Of a stretch of 64,000 bases of DNA, positions 8,329 through 18,001 are shown piece after piece (positions within the stretch are counted from its first letter, which is position 1; every line of letters starts with the position of its first letter). This stretch comes from Verrucomicrobiaceae bacterium. GTDB lineage: Bacteria; Verrucomicrobiota; Verrucomicrobiia; Verrucomicrobiales; Akkermansiaceae. The stretch lies in contig JAIXWR010000020.1 in assembly GCA_027491155.1 (NCBI GenBank), positions 1 to 64,000 on the forward strand, written 5' to 3'. The notes beneath the pieces were generated by a model. That model was given only the letters and a program-made list of their open reading frames with translations, did not search any database and was not told the origin of the DNA. The position numbers and the translations under genes were made by a program.

Positions 8329-11300
8329 TCAGGGCCCGGCGACCACGCGGACCCGGTAGAAGCGCCGCGGGTCGTTGGCCCCGCCGAAGTGGGCCAGGGT
8401 GCCGGTCGGTCCGGTGGCCACCAGCGGCACGCCCAGCGGGGTCCAGGTGTTGCCTGCCAGCTCCGTGCTCGTCTCCAAGCGGTACGAGTAGCCCGCCTCG
8501 CTGGAGAAATCGACGTAAACATTCCCGCCGATGCGCTCGACGAGCAGGATCCGGAAGCGCGATGCCGCGTCGAAGGGGTTGGTGCCGGCCGACTGCTCGT
8601 CGGCATTCGCCGATCCATCGCCGTCCTCGTCGCCGGTGGCGGCAAGCAGCTTCACCGCGGTGCTGGGGGACGCGGGATTCGGCGGGCCGGCATCGCTTTC
8701 ACCGGGCGCGAGCGAGGAAATCCCGGCGGCGCTCACGGCGGTGATGCGGGCGCGGTAAACGCTACCGGGCGTGCCGTTGAAAACGTAGGATGTCTGCGCC
8801 GCGGGAAGGCTGGCGGTCGAGACCTGCACCCCGTTCTCAAAGATCTCCACCTGCCACGACGCGATGGCATCGTCCGGCCCGCCGTTGGGCACCCAGGAGA
8901 AGGTGACGGAACTACCCACTTCATAGTAGTTGGCCAGCGGCACGGGGGAAGGCGGCGGGGTGACGTCGAGCAGCTTGAGATACTGGGCCTCGTACGGCGC
9001 GCTGGTCCACCCGGCGGTGCCGGTGGGGACCTTCTTCAGGAAGACATCGATGCCGCTCGCCAGCAACTGGCTGCCGCTGCGGGACGTCGGCCAGAGCAGC
9101 ACGTCGTCGCGCGACGGGTCCTGCGCGGTGTAGGCGGCGAGGTTGCGGATGTTGTAGCTGCGGCCGGGCTTGATGCCGAAAAGGTTCGAGCCGTTGCGGT
9201 CGATCGCCACGTTGAAGACCCCGTTCTGGTCGGCGTCGCGGTCGAGGTTGACGAAGCCGAAAACGACATCGCTCTTCGCGGGCGAGGCATTCTCCGCCTG
9301 GTACTTCGCCACCGAGAAGATCCGCTGGTGGGGATTGCCGTCGAAGCGGTTGAGGAAATAGCGCTCCGGCGAACGCAGCGCCGGGCTGGCGCGGCGGGCG
9401 CGGCCGATGGCGGCGTAAACCGGAGAGAGTTGGTCGAGGCCGAAGTCGGTGTTGGTCCACAGCGGCATCATCGAGTTCCACGTTTTGAAGTGCGGGATGA
9501 ACTTGCCGAGGTTTCGTTCCATCAGGTCGTAGCCATAGAAGGTCGAGATCCCGAGTTCCTGACCGGGGAAGATCATCGGCACGCCGTCCATGGTCGAACA
9601 CGCGGCGTAGCGCAGCAGCGCCTGCCAGGGGTCGTTGTAGTTGTCCTCGTCGTGCGAGGTCGTGTTCAGCAGCACCACGCCCTGGCCGTAGCTCGCGCGG
9701 CGCGATTCGAAGAGCGAGCGGAAGCTGCTGGTCATGTTGTTCGACCCGACGTTGAGGCCCTTCATGCCGAAGAGGATGTTCTCATTGAGGATGTCGAAAT
9801 GCCGGGCCGAGCGGTAGGTCACCGCGCCGCCGTCGAGCGACTCCGCCATGAACGCGAAGTTCCACTTCCGGTTGCGCGTCGCGTTGATCACGTACTCCCA
9901 GCCCTGCGGCGGCATGCCCTGGGCGAAGTCCGCGCGCAGGCCGTCGATCCCGACCCAGCGCTGGTCGGCGAGGGTCAGCCCCGGCAGGCAGCCGGTCTGG
10001 GTCAGCCAGTGCAGGCAGTAGTCGGCGAAGTAGCGCCAGACGTTGCGCGTGATCGCATCGAAGTGGCCGTGACCATCGCCGCTGGAGCTCTCGTTGCCGA
10101 CGGAGTAGTCGAACCAGTCGGCCTCGTTGTCCTTGTTCCCGTTGCCGCCGGGGTTCACGTCCACCAATGCGGCGTAGCGGCCCCAATAGACGTCGTAGGT
10201 ATCGATGAACTTGCCGAAGTCGCCGCGGTCCGGGGCGATGGCGATGCTGCCGGCGTCAAAGGCGCGCTGGGCGTAGTTGCCGGAGCGGGAGAAGAAGCGG
10301 GCCTCCCGGTTGCGGATCTGATCGGTGGCGGCGGCGAGGGGGGCGAAATACTCCACGCCCTTCGCGCCGAGCTCGCAGTCGTAGGAGGTGTGGTTGAAGG
10401 GCGCGTCGAGCATCACGTTCACGGTGTCCGTGCCGCCGTTGTCCGCGGCGGCAACGAAGTCGCGGAACTCTTGCATCGCCGCGGCGCGGGTGTTCGCCTT
10501 GGACATCCGCGGCTCGACCTCGAAGAAATTCTTCACCGCATACGGGCTACCGAAGGCGTAGGGATAGTTCACGTCCTCGAACGGCGAGCCATTGTTCCAG
10601 CGCCAGGTCGTCGCGTTGGGATTGTCGAAGCCGAGGGCGACGTTGCGGTTGTTGATGTCGGCGGCGCTGAGGTGGCGGCCGTCGATGCCGAAGGGATGGA
10701 TCGGCTGGAACCACAGCCAGTTCACCCCGAGGCCGCGGGCGTAGGCGAGGTTCCAGCGCGGCGTGCGGGTGGCGCCCGGCCCGTCCCAGAGGTCGACGAA
10801 GGTGCTGCGCAGGCTCTCGTTCATCCCCTCCGACTCGATGTTCAGGGTGTTGATTTCGTACATCACCATGTCGCGCACGGTGGAGGGCGAAACGACGAGG
10901 CAATGGTCGCGCTTGAAGACGCCGGGGCTGGTCTGCTCGGAGTTGTAGTAGCGGTAGGTCCCGGGCGCGTCGCCGTTCAGCCGGTAGCGTGCGGTCAGGC
11001 GGTAGGCGCCGGTCTTGTTCGCCGGGAGCGTGAGCTGGTAGCCGCCGCTGACCAGCGACATCGGGTAGGCCTTGAAGTAGTGCGCGTCGCTGCCGGCCGG
11101 GATCGTGTTGGCGTTCGGCGGCTTGATCCCGTCGTGAATTCCGTCGCCATCGGCATCGAGCACCGCGCGGTCGCGGCGGTTGAGGTTGGTGAGGATCTCG
11201 CAGCTTTCCACGCCCAACGTCTGGGGATCGAAGAAGACGGTCACCGGCACGGATTCGCCCGCGACTTCATCGAGGAAAAGATGGGACGTGGTGTAGTTTC

Positions 11301-11415
11301 CTTCCACCTCGCCGGGTGTCAGCCGCACGGCGGAACCGGCGCTGATCTTCAGGGTGCTCGCGGCCAGCGGCGCGGCGCAGGCGATGACGATGGCAAGGAA
11401 GTGCCCGGCTTTCAT
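8329..11415 (-). CDS. Secreted GH13 alpha-amylase-family enzyme with FnIII-like and Ca-binding modules
   Basis: 1028 residues with a signal peptide (MKAGHFLAIVIACAAPLAAS). The GH13 barrel occupies about 180-720; GIDGLRADFAQ carries the nucleophile Asp496, FMAESLDGG the acid/base Glu525, and TSHDEDNY the third acid Asp589, in correct order and spacing. A fibronectin III-like domain follows (about 825-920), then a calcium-loop segment with DEDGDG (about 927) and a C-terminal beta module ending in FYRVRV. The ATG overlaps the upstream stop as ATGA, so it is coupled to the second amylase. Expected to act outside the cell on alpha-glucans; linkage preference unknown. Confidence 0.88.
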   Translation of the reverse strand: MKAGHFLAIVIACAAPLAASTLKISAGSAVRLTPGEVEGNYTTSHLFLDEVAGESVPVTVFFDPQTLGVESCEILTNLNRRDRAVLDADGDGIHDGIKPPNANTIPAGSDAHYFKAYPMSLVSGGYQLTLPANKTGAYRLTARYRLNGDAPGTYRYYNSEQTSPGVFKRDHCLVVSPSTVRDMVMYEINTLNIESEGMNESLRSTFVDLWDGPGATRTPRWNLAYARGLGVNWLWFQPIHPFGIDGRHLSAADINNRNVALGFDNPNATTWRWNNGSPFEDVNYPYAFGSPYAVKNFFEVEPRMSKANTRAAAMQEFRDFVAAADNGGTDTVNVMLDAPFNHTSYDCELGAKGVEYFAPLAAATDQIRNREARFFSRSGNYAQRAFDAGSIAIAPDRGDFGKFIDTYDVYWGRYAALVDVNPGGNGNKDNEADWFDYSVGNESSSGDGHGHFDAITRNVWRYFADYCLHWLTQTGCLPGLTLADQRWVGIDGLRADFAQGMPPQGWEYVINATRNRKWNFAFMAESLDGGAVTYRSARHFDILNENILFGMKGLNVGSNNMTSSFRSLFESRRASYGQGVVLLNTTSHDEDNYNDPWQALLRYAACSTMDGVPMIFPGQELGISTFYGYDLMERNLGKFIPHFKTWNSMMPLWTNTDFGLDQLSPVYAAIGRARRASPALRSPERYFLNRFDGNPHQRIFSVAKYQAENASPAKSDVVFGFVNLDRDADQNGVFNVAIDRNGSNLFGIKPGRSYNIRNLAAYTAQDPSRDDVLLWPTSRSGSQLLASGIDVFLKKVPTGTAGWTSAPYEAQYLKLLDVTPPPSPVPLANYYEVGSSVTFSWVPNGGPDDAIASWQVEIFENGVQVSTASLPAAQTSYVFNGTPGSVYRARITAVSAAGISSLAPGESDAGPPNPASPSTAVKLLAATGDEDGDGSANADEQSAGTNPFDAASRFRILLVERIGGNVYVDFSSEAGYSYRLETSTELAGNTWTPLGVPLVATGPTGTLAHFGGANDPRRFYRVRVVAGP

Positions 11416-14400
11416 GGCAAGTCGATGCGGACGCGGTAGAAGCGTTTGCCGGCGACCGGCGCGGGATCGGTCCACTGGTGGATGGGGTTCGCGGCGGGCA
11501 CGCTGAAGCTCGGGCCGAGTTCATCCCAAGCGGAGAGCCCGTCGCTGGCCTCGACCTGATAGACGCGGTTCGGGATCACCGGGAACTGCAGGCGCCAGGT
11601 GTTGCCGGAGGGCGAGATGACCGGCGTGAGCAGGTGACCGTCGGCGGAGTCGAGCGGATTGAAATCGGCGAGGAACTCGAGGATCGCGCTCAGGCCGTCG
11701 CCGTCGGCATCGCTTTCCGCGCCTTCGACGCCGTCGGGGTTGTTGGGATCGAGCCCGCTCTGGACCTCCCAGTAGTCGGGCAGCCCGTCGCCGTCGCTGT
11801 CGAGGATCGATCCCGGCGCGGCTTTCACCAGGCGCAGGTCGGACAAGGCGATGTTCCCGCGCTGCCAGGTGGCGCGCACTTCGAACAGCTCGTCCGGATC
11901 GCCGGTGTAGAAGTTCGGGAAGGGGAAGGCCAGCGCGCTCTCGGTGGCGGTTTCGTTCGCGATGAAGGTGTAGCTTCCGCGCGGCAGGACCGCGCCGGCG
12001 AGGGTCACGGTGAACTCGCCGGTCATCTGCGAGGCGGGCACGGGATTGCCGGAGATGAAGCCGAGGCTCTTGTCGAAATAGACCTTCGCGACGTAGTTCG
12101 AATCGACCACCGTGCCGTCGGCCGTGGGGAACTGGATGCGGTAGTTCACCGGGTAGCCGGTGTTCACGTTGCGGACCAGGGTGGTGAAGCGGCCGGAGGC
12201 GTCGTCGAGGTTGTTGGCGGGCGACGACGAGGCCTCGCGCAGCCGGACCTGGATCACCGCGGTGCCGCTGGACGGGATGTCGCGGAAGTCGAAGCGCCAC
12301 TCGCGGGCGAAGCCGCTGGCGCCGAGCTGGCTGGGCGTCACCTCGACCGCGTTCGCCCAGTTGCCGGTGCCGTTGCCGTTGCCGGCGGAGTCGTTGCCGC
12401 TGCTGGTGTCCAGGATGTTGAACTGGACGCCGGTCACGCTGTCGTCGGTCAGCACCACGCAGCCGTAGCTGGATCCCCCGATGGTCGAGTTCTCGGCCGG
12501 GAAGGCGAGCTGGCCGGAAGGCGGCAGCACGTCGTAGTAGAAGGTTTGCGCGGTCGTCTTGAACAGCGAGGCCGCGCCGCCGCGGTTGAGGAAGGCGCGG
12601 CTGCGGAGGATGTGGAAGCCTTCCTTCAGCCCGGTGTAGCGGGCGCCGTTGTCGCCGCGCGGGAAGACGGTGCAGGTCGCGGCGTTGAAGTTGGCGACCT
12701 CGAAGATCGTCTCCATGTTCTGCTTCAGGGTCACGTCGTCCTTGCTGAAGGGGAAGCGGTCGGGCGCGTCGTTCTTGTGGACGCCGATCTTGTAGCGCAG
12801 CACCGTGCCGGCGGGCATGGCGGGCAGCGTCGCCTTCCACCAGACCGGCGTGCCGCCGCCATCGGCAAGGCCGTTGCGGTCGAAGCTCATCGGGACCACC
12901 AGCGTGTTGCCCCTGCCGCTGCCGCGGCTGCCCTCGGGATAGGTCGTGCCGTCGATGGTGTAGTAGACGTAGGCGTTGGTGATCCCGCTGGCGGTGTAGC
13001 CGATCTTGGTCCACAGGGTCACCGGCTGGCCGGCGGCGGAGGCGGGCGCGGGAAAGAACTGCGTGTCGCTGGTGCCGTTGATGTCCGCGTTCTCAGGGCC
13101 GTGGTAGACCCAGTCGGCGGTGCCGGTGTCGGTGCTCACGCCGCCGCCCTGGTTGAGCGTGAAGCCCGCGGTGCCGATGGTGCATTGCCAGGTCTCCGCG
13201 CCGGGCGAACCGATGATCTCGCGGCCGGTGTTGGTGATGCGGGCGGCGAATTTTTCCACCGATCGGGCCACAAAGCGCATCTGCTCGTAGCCGAGGAAGA
13301 GGTCCCGCGCCGCACCCGGCGGGTTGTCGCGGCCGGCGGTGAAACCCATCTGGGAATTCAGGTCGATGCCCGCGTCGAGCTTCATCAGGATGTTCGTCGC
13401 CGAGCCGTCGGCACGGGCCACGAAGCGCAGGTTGGCGGGATCCCGCACCACCGGGACCTGGACGGTGTGGGTGTAAGCCGGATCACCGTTCGCGCCGTCC
13501 CTGCGCTGGACAGGAATGGTCGGCACCGGGATGCCGTTCTCCTGGATCTCGATCGGCTGCACGCCGGTCCCCTGCCAGATCGCCGGCAGCTCCGGGACGT
13601 CGTAGGAGAAAGCGAAATAGCCGTTGGAAGGAATGACGACCGGATCCAGGCTGCCGTCCGCACGCAGCCGGCCATCGCCGCCGACCGACGCGTGGAAAGG
13701 CCCGCCGTAGGGCGAGTAGTTTTTCAAGCGGGCACCCGGCGCGAAGACCGTGCCGAAGGGCATGGGTTGGCCGCCGGTGTAGTTGCGGGCGTGCATCACC
13801 ACCAGCGTCGCGGCGTTGGCGTCGCTCATGTTCGCACTCTCGCTGTAGTCGCGGAACTCCCAGCCGGCGACGTTCTGGCTCTGGTGGCGCGGCCACTGGT
13901 CGCCGCGGATGAAGTCGCGCCGCACCCGCAGCGAGCCGGTCACGAACTGCTGGCCGTATTGGCCGAGGAAGGGAGTGTAGGAAGGCTTCGGGAAGAAGTC
14001 GGGGCCGCCGGAAATGTTGTAGCCGTCGGTGTAAACGATCGGCACGCCGGCGCGGGTCAGCATGTACTGGTGCGCCGCCGGGCGCTCGCTGCCGGCCATG
14101 TAGTTGTTGTCGTGGCTGAGGCAGTACATCATCCCGCCGTCCACGCCGAAGGTGAAGCGGCCGGGCTGGTCGTAGTTGGCGAGGCTGGAGCCGATGCCCG
14201 CGAAGCCGCCGACGTTGTTGAGGAAATCGTCGTTCGCCACCCGCATGCCGGCCGCCAGGTAGCCGCCCGGATCCGGCGGCGCGCCGAGGTGCTCGCCGAA
14301 CATCATCAGGTCGTTGCGCGGGATGTTGGTGGAAAAGCACGAGTCGCGGTGGTTCGACCAGTCGCTGAAGACGCGGGACAGGTTGAACTGCGCCTGGGCC

Positions 14401-15455
14401 GCCCCGAGATAGCCGGCGCTGGAAGGATCCTTCGCGCCGCTCTGCAGGCCGAAGAAGTAGCTCGGCACGTGCTTCACCGCATCCAGCCGGAAGCCGTCGC
14501 AGCCGGTCTGGTCGATGGTCCAGCGGATCGAGCGGATGAGCATCGCGTTCACGTCCTCCGCCACCGGATTGCCCATGTTGTATCTCCCGTCGCCAAAGCC
14601 CCACGCCGCGGTCTGGCGCGACGGGACGGTCGGGTCGACGCCGGTGTCGGTGAAGGCCTCGCCGGGCTCGCCGGCATCGTGCTGGCCGTCGGCATCGGTG
14701 TCGGTCCAGTCGAAGCGGCCGTTGCCGTTGGCATCGGTGAAGGGCTCCTTGTTGGCAAAGGGATGGAAGACCACGCCGTTGGCATCCGTGACTCCCGGCA
14801 GGTCGGTGTCGGGATACAAGTCGGTCTGTCCCGGGTGGCGGATGCCGATCCACTTCGGGTGGGTCACGCCCTCGGTCTGGCCGTTTGCGTCGAAGCTGAT
14901 GTTCGGCGACTCCTGGGCGATGTCCCAGGCGAAGGGATTGCGGTTCAGCACCTGCCACTCGTCGTTGTAGTTGACGCTATCGCTGGCCTTCCGCCAGCCG
15001 CCGCCTTCGCGACGGACGAGGTGGAAATCCTCCGGCACGAAGCCCGGTGCGCCCGGCAACAGGGTGCCCGGCGGCACATCGTCGAGCGGCCCCGCGCTGT
15101 GGGCCATCACGTTGTCGAAATAGATCCGCACCCCGAAGCGGTGGGCGGTTTCCACCAGGCGCAGCAGTTCGGCCTTGGTCCCGTAGCGGGTGGCCACGGT
15201 GCCGGAGCGGTCCTTGTCCCCGAGGTCGAAGCGGTCGACCGGATCGTAGCCGACCGAGTAGGTTCCCGAGGAACCTTTCGCCGGCTGCGGCAGCCACAGC
15301 GAGGTGTAGCCCGCCTCCGCGATCTCCGGCATGCGGCGGGTGATCTCCTTCCAGCTCGTGTTGAAGTACTGGAGCACCGTCTCGGCCGCCAGGCCGGGAC
15401 AGGAAAGCAGGCAGATCAGGCCGGCCAGGCCGGTCGGTCGCAGGGACGGGTTCAT
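11412..15455 (-). CDS. Secreted GH13 alpha-amylase-family enzyme, 1347 residues
   Basis: An N-terminal signal peptide is followed at once by the catalytic barrel (QYFNTSWKEITRRMPEIAEAG). The triad is Asp325 in CDGFRLDAVKH, Glu388 in MMFGEHLG and Asp449 in CLSHDNN. Calcium-type insertions (DANGNGRFDW, DTDADGQHD) lie between strands at about 240-270. A long beta-rich region without motif follows (650-1200), then two calcium repeats (DSDGDGLPDYWE, DADGDGLS; about 1217-1265) and a terminal module ending FYRVRIDLP, like that of its partner. First gene of a two-gene operon. The large size and Ca repeats are typical of secreted polysaccharidases; exact specificity unknown. Confidence 0.88.
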   Translation of the reverse strand: MNPSLRPTGLAGLICLLSCPGLAAETVLQYFNTSWKEITRRMPEIAEAGYTSLWLPQPAKGSSGTYSVGYDPVDRFDLGDKDRSGTVATRYGTKAELLRLVETAHRFGVRIYFDNVMAHSAGPLDDVPPGTLLPGAPGFVPEDFHLVRREGGGWRKASDSVNYNDEWQVLNRNPFAWDIAQESPNISFDANGQTEGVTHPKWIGIRHPGQTDLYPDTDLPGVTDANGVVFHPFANKEPFTDANGNGRFDWTDTDADGQHDAGEPGEAFTDTGVDPTVPSRQTAAWGFGDGRYNMGNPVAEDVNAMLIRSIRWTIDQTGCDGFRLDAVKHVPSYFFGLQSGAKDPSSAGYLGAAQAQFNLSRVFSDWSNHRDSCFSTNIPRNDLMMFGEHLGAPPDPGGYLAAGMRVANDDFLNNVGGFAGIGSSLANYDQPGRFTFGVDGGMMYCLSHDNNYMAGSERPAAHQYMLTRAGVPIVYTDGYNISGGPDFFPKPSYTPFLGQYGQQFVTGSLRVRRDFIRGDQWPRHQSQNVAGWEFRDYSESANMSDANAATLVVMHARNYTGGQPMPFGTVFAPGARLKNYSPYGGPFHASVGGDGRLRADGSLDPVVIPSNGYFAFSYDVPELPAIWQGTGVQPIEIQENGIPVPTIPVQRRDGANGDPAYTHTVQVPVVRDPANLRFVARADGSATNILMKLDAGIDLNSQMGFTAGRDNPPGAARDLFLGYEQMRFVARSVEKFAARITNTGREIIGSPGAETWQCTIGTAGFTLNQGGGVSTDTGTADWVYHGPENADINGTSDTQFFPAPASAAGQPVTLWTKIGYTASGITNAYVYYTIDGTTYPEGSRGSGRGNTLVVPMSFDRNGLADGGGTPVWWKATLPAMPAGTVLRYKIGVHKNDAPDRFPFSKDDVTLKQNMETIFEVANFNAATCTVFPRGDNGARYTGLKEGFHILRSRAFLNRGGAASLFKTTAQTFYYDVLPPSGQLAFPAENSTIGGSSYGCVVLTDDSVTGVQFNILDTSSGNDSAGNGNGTGNWANAVEVTPSQLGASGFAREWRFDFRDIPSSGTAVIQVRLREASSSPANNLDDASGRFTTLVRNVNTGYPVNYRIQFPTADGTVVDSNYVAKVYFDKSLGFISGNPVPASQMTGEFTVTLAGAVLPRGSYTFIANETATESALAFPFPNFYTGDPDELFEVRATWQRGNIALSDLRLVKAAPGSILDSDGDGLPDYWEVQSGLDPNNPDGVEGAESDADGDGLSAILEFLADFNPLDSADGHLLTPVISPSGNTWRLQFPVIPNRVYQVEASDGLSAWDELGPSFSVPAANPIHQWTDPAPVAGKRFYRVRIDLP

Positions 15456-15566
15456 CGGGTTTGGAAAAGAAACCCCACCCGCGGACGCCTTTCAAAGGGA
15501 AACATCCGCCGCGGGCCGGCCGGAACCGGGGGCAACGCTGGAATGTCGCGATTCCGCGGCCGGTTT

Positions 15567-15586
15567 AGTTCCGTCGCGGCGGAACT
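15567..15586. promoter_or_regulatory. Palindrome in the divergent region, possible operator
   Basis: AGTTCCG and CGGAACT form a 7-bp dyad around six bases. It lies 111 bases from the amylase operon start and 46 bases before the gene at 15632. The position fits an operator; the regulator is unknown. Confidence 0.25.
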
Positions 15587-15631
15587 GCTTCCTTCCCTTC
15601 CCGCGGTTTCGGTCTAATCTGCAAGGGTTCC

Positions 15632-16123
15632 ATGCCGGAAACCTCCGACGCCATTTCGAAAATGATCATAGGGGCGATCCTCGCCGCCTGGCCGATCGGG
15701 CTCGCGCTGGCGTGGTATTTCAAACGCCGCCTCGCGGAGCGCTACGAGCGTCTCGGCGAATCGACCGAGGAGGAAATGCTCGGCGAACTGGCCACCGCCT
15801 ACGGGGTCCGCCGCCGCATCGAAATCCGCACCCCCACGGAATACCTGCCCTTCGTCTTCGAAAGCATCCGCGAGGTGACCGGCAGCGGTTTCGACGACAA
15901 GCAGATGCGCTCCCTGCTCGAGCGCATCGACCGCCACCGCCCGCACGATTTCCGCCAGGCGGTCTTCCCGGTGGAAGTCGCCGGCCGGCGCAGCGACCTG
16001 CTTTTCCAGTGGACCCGCGACGAGGGCGACCGGATCCGCCTCCGCATCACCGCGGCCACGCCGATCATCCGCGCCCTGCGGGAGCAGAAGAAGAAGATCC
16101 CGAAGTCGGCCTTCGCCAGCTGA
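15632..16123 (+). CDS. Small membrane-anchored protein of unknown function
   Basis: 163 residues. One N-terminal membrane segment (MIIGAILAAWPIGLALAWYF, about 11-30) is followed by a charged cytosolic domain with RLAERYERLGESTEEEM and a basic end (REQKKKIPKSAF). GCAAGGG, a weak ribosome-binding site, precedes the ATG. Divergent from the amylase operon and 88 bases upstream of mgtE. I do not recognise the family. Confidence 0.65.
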   Translation: MPETSDAISKMIIGAILAAWPIGLALAWYFKRRLAERYERLGESTEEEMLGELATAYGVRRRIEIRTPTEYLPFVFESIREVTGSGFDDKQMRSLLERIDRHRPHDFRQAVFPVEVAGRRSDLLFQWTRDEGDRIRLRITAATPIIRALREQKKKIPKSAFAS

Positions 16124-16211
16124 GCCCCGCTGCCGGGCGCATGGCGGACTTTCGCGCCGCCCGCCCCTCTCCGGCCTTGGCGCATCCCTCCCCGCCGGTA
16201 CACTCGGCCCC

Positions 16212-17609
16212 ATGCCGGACGACGAAGCCACCCTCCCCCTCGACGACCTGATGCGGGCGATCGAGGCCGAGGACCGCAGCGCCGTCCGCGCGCTGGCGGA
16301 GGAAATGCACTACGCCGACCTCGCCCAGGCCTACCAGGAGCTTGACGCCGAAAAGCACCACCTTTTCCTCAAGACCATCGGCCCCGAAAAGGCCGCCGAC
16401 ATGCTGGTCGAGCTGCCCGACTCGCTGATCGAGGAAGCGCTCGACGCCTTCAGCCCCTCCGAGCTCAAGGTCCTGTTCCGCGAACTGTCCGACGACGACC
16501 GCGTGGACATCCTGCAGGACGTCGGCGACGAGGCCCGGCTGCGCTTCCTCGGCCTGCTCGGCCCCGAGGACGAGGAGCTGACCCGCTCGCTGCTGAAATA
16601 CGACCACGACACCGCCGGCGGGCGCATGACCACCCGCCTCGGCCGCGTTTTCGCCAACCAGACCGTCAAGCAGGCGATCGAAATGCTGCGCCGCTCCCAG
16701 GAGTCGACCGAGACCCTCAGCCGGATCTTCGTGGTCGACGACAAGGGCCGCCTGATCGGCAAGCTGCGTTTCCGCGACCTCGCGTTCAACACCTGGGACA
16801 CCCCCGTCCGCGACATCATGCGCGAGATCGGCCCGGAACGCGTGCTCGCCACCGCCGACCAGGAAGAAGCGGCCAACATGCTCCTCAAATACGACCTGAT
16901 CGCCCTGCCGGTGGTCGATGAATTCGAGCACCTGCTCGGCATCATCACCCACGACGACGCGATGGAGATCATGCAGGAGGAAAGCACCGAGGACATCGAG
17001 AAGATCGCCGGTATCGGCGGCGAGCAGTCCGAGGAAACCTACCTCAACACCACCATCCTCACCCAGTTCCGCCGCCGCGCCGGCTGGCTGACCGGGCTGG
17101 CCTTCGTCTCGATCCTTTCCGGCTACGTCATGATGCGCTTCGGCAGCATCCTCAGCGAGGTCTTCCTGCTCGCGCTGTTCCTGCCGATGGTCGTCGCGGC
17201 CGGCGGGAACACCGGCGGCCAGGCATCCACCATGGTCATCCGCGCGATGTCGCTCGGCGAGATCGATCCCGGCACGACCTGGGAGGTCGCGTGGAAGGAA
17301 CTGCGCACCGGCTTCTTCCTCGGGCTGCTGCTGGGCCTCTGCATGGCGCTCTTCACCGTGCTGCTGCTGCCCTTTTTCCACCTCGAACTGCCGCCGGGCA
17401 TGACGCTCGGGAAGGTCGCGCTCGCCGTGGCCCTCGCGCTCACCACCCAGGTCACCTCCGCCACCTTCCTCGGGGCGCTCTTGCCGCTCGGGGCCCGCGC
17501 GGCGCGGCTCGACCCCGCCGTGGTTTCGGCGCCCGCCATCGCCGCGATCGTCGATGTCTCCGGCATGGTCATTTACTTCTCCGTCGCCCGCGCGATCCTC
17601 GGACTATGA
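16212..17609 (+). CDS. mgtE: Magnesium transporter MgtE
   Basis: 465 residues in the classical order: acidic N domain (1-130), two CBS domains (about 135-265) that sense Mg2+, a plug helix, then five membrane segments (about 285-465). The pore signature AAGGNTGGQASTMVIRAMSLGEI is intact, read as AAGGNTGGQAST plus IRAMSLG. MgtE is a homodimeric inner-membrane Mg2+ channel closed by high internal Mg2+. No M-box-like leader is visible in the 88 bases before it. Its stop overlaps the next start (ATGA). Confidence 0.94.
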   Translation: MPDDEATLPLDDLMRAIEAEDRSAVRALAEEMHYADLAQAYQELDAEKHHLFLKTIGPEKAADMLVELPDSLIEEALDAFSPSELKVLFRELSDDDRVDILQDVGDEARLRFLGLLGPEDEELTRSLLKYDHDTAGGRMTTRLGRVFANQTVKQAIEMLRRSQESTETLSRIFVVDDKGRLIGKLRFRDLAFNTWDTPVRDIMREIGPERVLATADQEEAANMLLKYDLIALPVVDEFEHLLGIITHDDAMEIMQEESTEDIEKIAGIGGEQSEETYLNTTILTQFRRRAGWLTGLAFVSILSGYVMMRFGSILSEVFLLALFLPMVVAAGGNTGGQASTMVIRAMSLGEIDPGTTWEVAWKELRTGFFLGLLLGLCMALFTVLLLPFFHLELPPGMTLGKVALAVALALTTQVTSATFLGALLPLGARAARLDPAVVSAPAIAAIVDVSGMVIYFSVARAILGL

Positions 17610-17995
17610 AGGAACTCAAGGACGGCATCCGCGCCCACGTCCGGCTCGACTGGACCGGCCGCGTGCACAAGCGCTTCCGCGGCACCGATGCCGACCAGCG
17701 CTACGCCACCGAGGTGGCCGTGCTGAAAACCCTCGAGGAGCGCGGCTGCCCGTATGTTCCCAAGCTGCTGGAAGAGTATCCGGAGGAACTCTATTTCGTC
17801 TCCACGAACTGCGGCCAGCCGGCGAACACGATCAGCAAGGAGCGCGCCGACCAGCTCTTCGCCGACCTGGAGCGCGACTACGGCGTCCGCCACCTCGACG
17901 CCGAGCCTCGCAACATCACCTACGACGCCAAGGCCGGCCGCTTCTGCATCATCGACTTCGAGCTCGCGGAAATCCTGCCGATGCCGGAGGCCTGA
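17606..17995 (+). CDS. Miniature protein-kinase-like protein coupled to mgtE
   Basis: 129 residues. VHKRFRGTDADQRYATEVAVL resembles the N-lobe lysine region, shortened to VHKRFRG then EVAVLKTL, followed by a hinge-like ELYFVST. The catalytic-loop equivalent is GVRHLDAEPRNITYD (HxDxxxxN) and the metal-binding motif IIDFELAEI. This is a stripped-down kinase fold such as found in small Bud32/RIO-like proteins. It starts at ATG 17606, inside the mgtE stop, so translation is coupled. Whether it is an active kinase or a pseudokinase is not decided by the sequence. Confidence 0.65.
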   Translation: MKELKDGIRAHVRLDWTGRVHKRFRGTDADQRYATEVAVLKTLEERGCPYVPKLLEEYPEELYFVSTNCGQPANTISKERADQLFADLERDYGVRHLDAEPRNITYDAKAGRFCIIDFELAEILPMPEA

Positions 17996-18001
17996 GCCGT
18001 T

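Noticed and set aside
7665-8645. Longer start for the HAD phosphatase, up to 8645
   Set aside because: The extra residues overlap the amylase gene, are Arg/Pro/Ser-rich and lie before the usual N-terminal motif I.
8230-11439. Open frame of 1069 codons on the plus strand
   Set aside because: Antisense to the GH13 gene, whose catalytic motifs are intact. It is Val/Gly/Arg/Ala-rich with no motif, as expected from the complement of a GC-rich gene.
11478-15617. Open frame of 1379 codons on the plus strand
   Set aside because: Antisense shadow of the second amylase; composition is of complementary-strand type and there is no domain.
16124-16211. Mg2+ riboswitch (M-box or ykkC-like) before mgtE
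   Set aside because: Only 88 bases, without the conserved stems.
15331-16251. Plus-strand frame of 306 codons
   Set aside because: Overlaps the gene at 15632-16123 in another frame and is Arg/Pro-rich without motifs.
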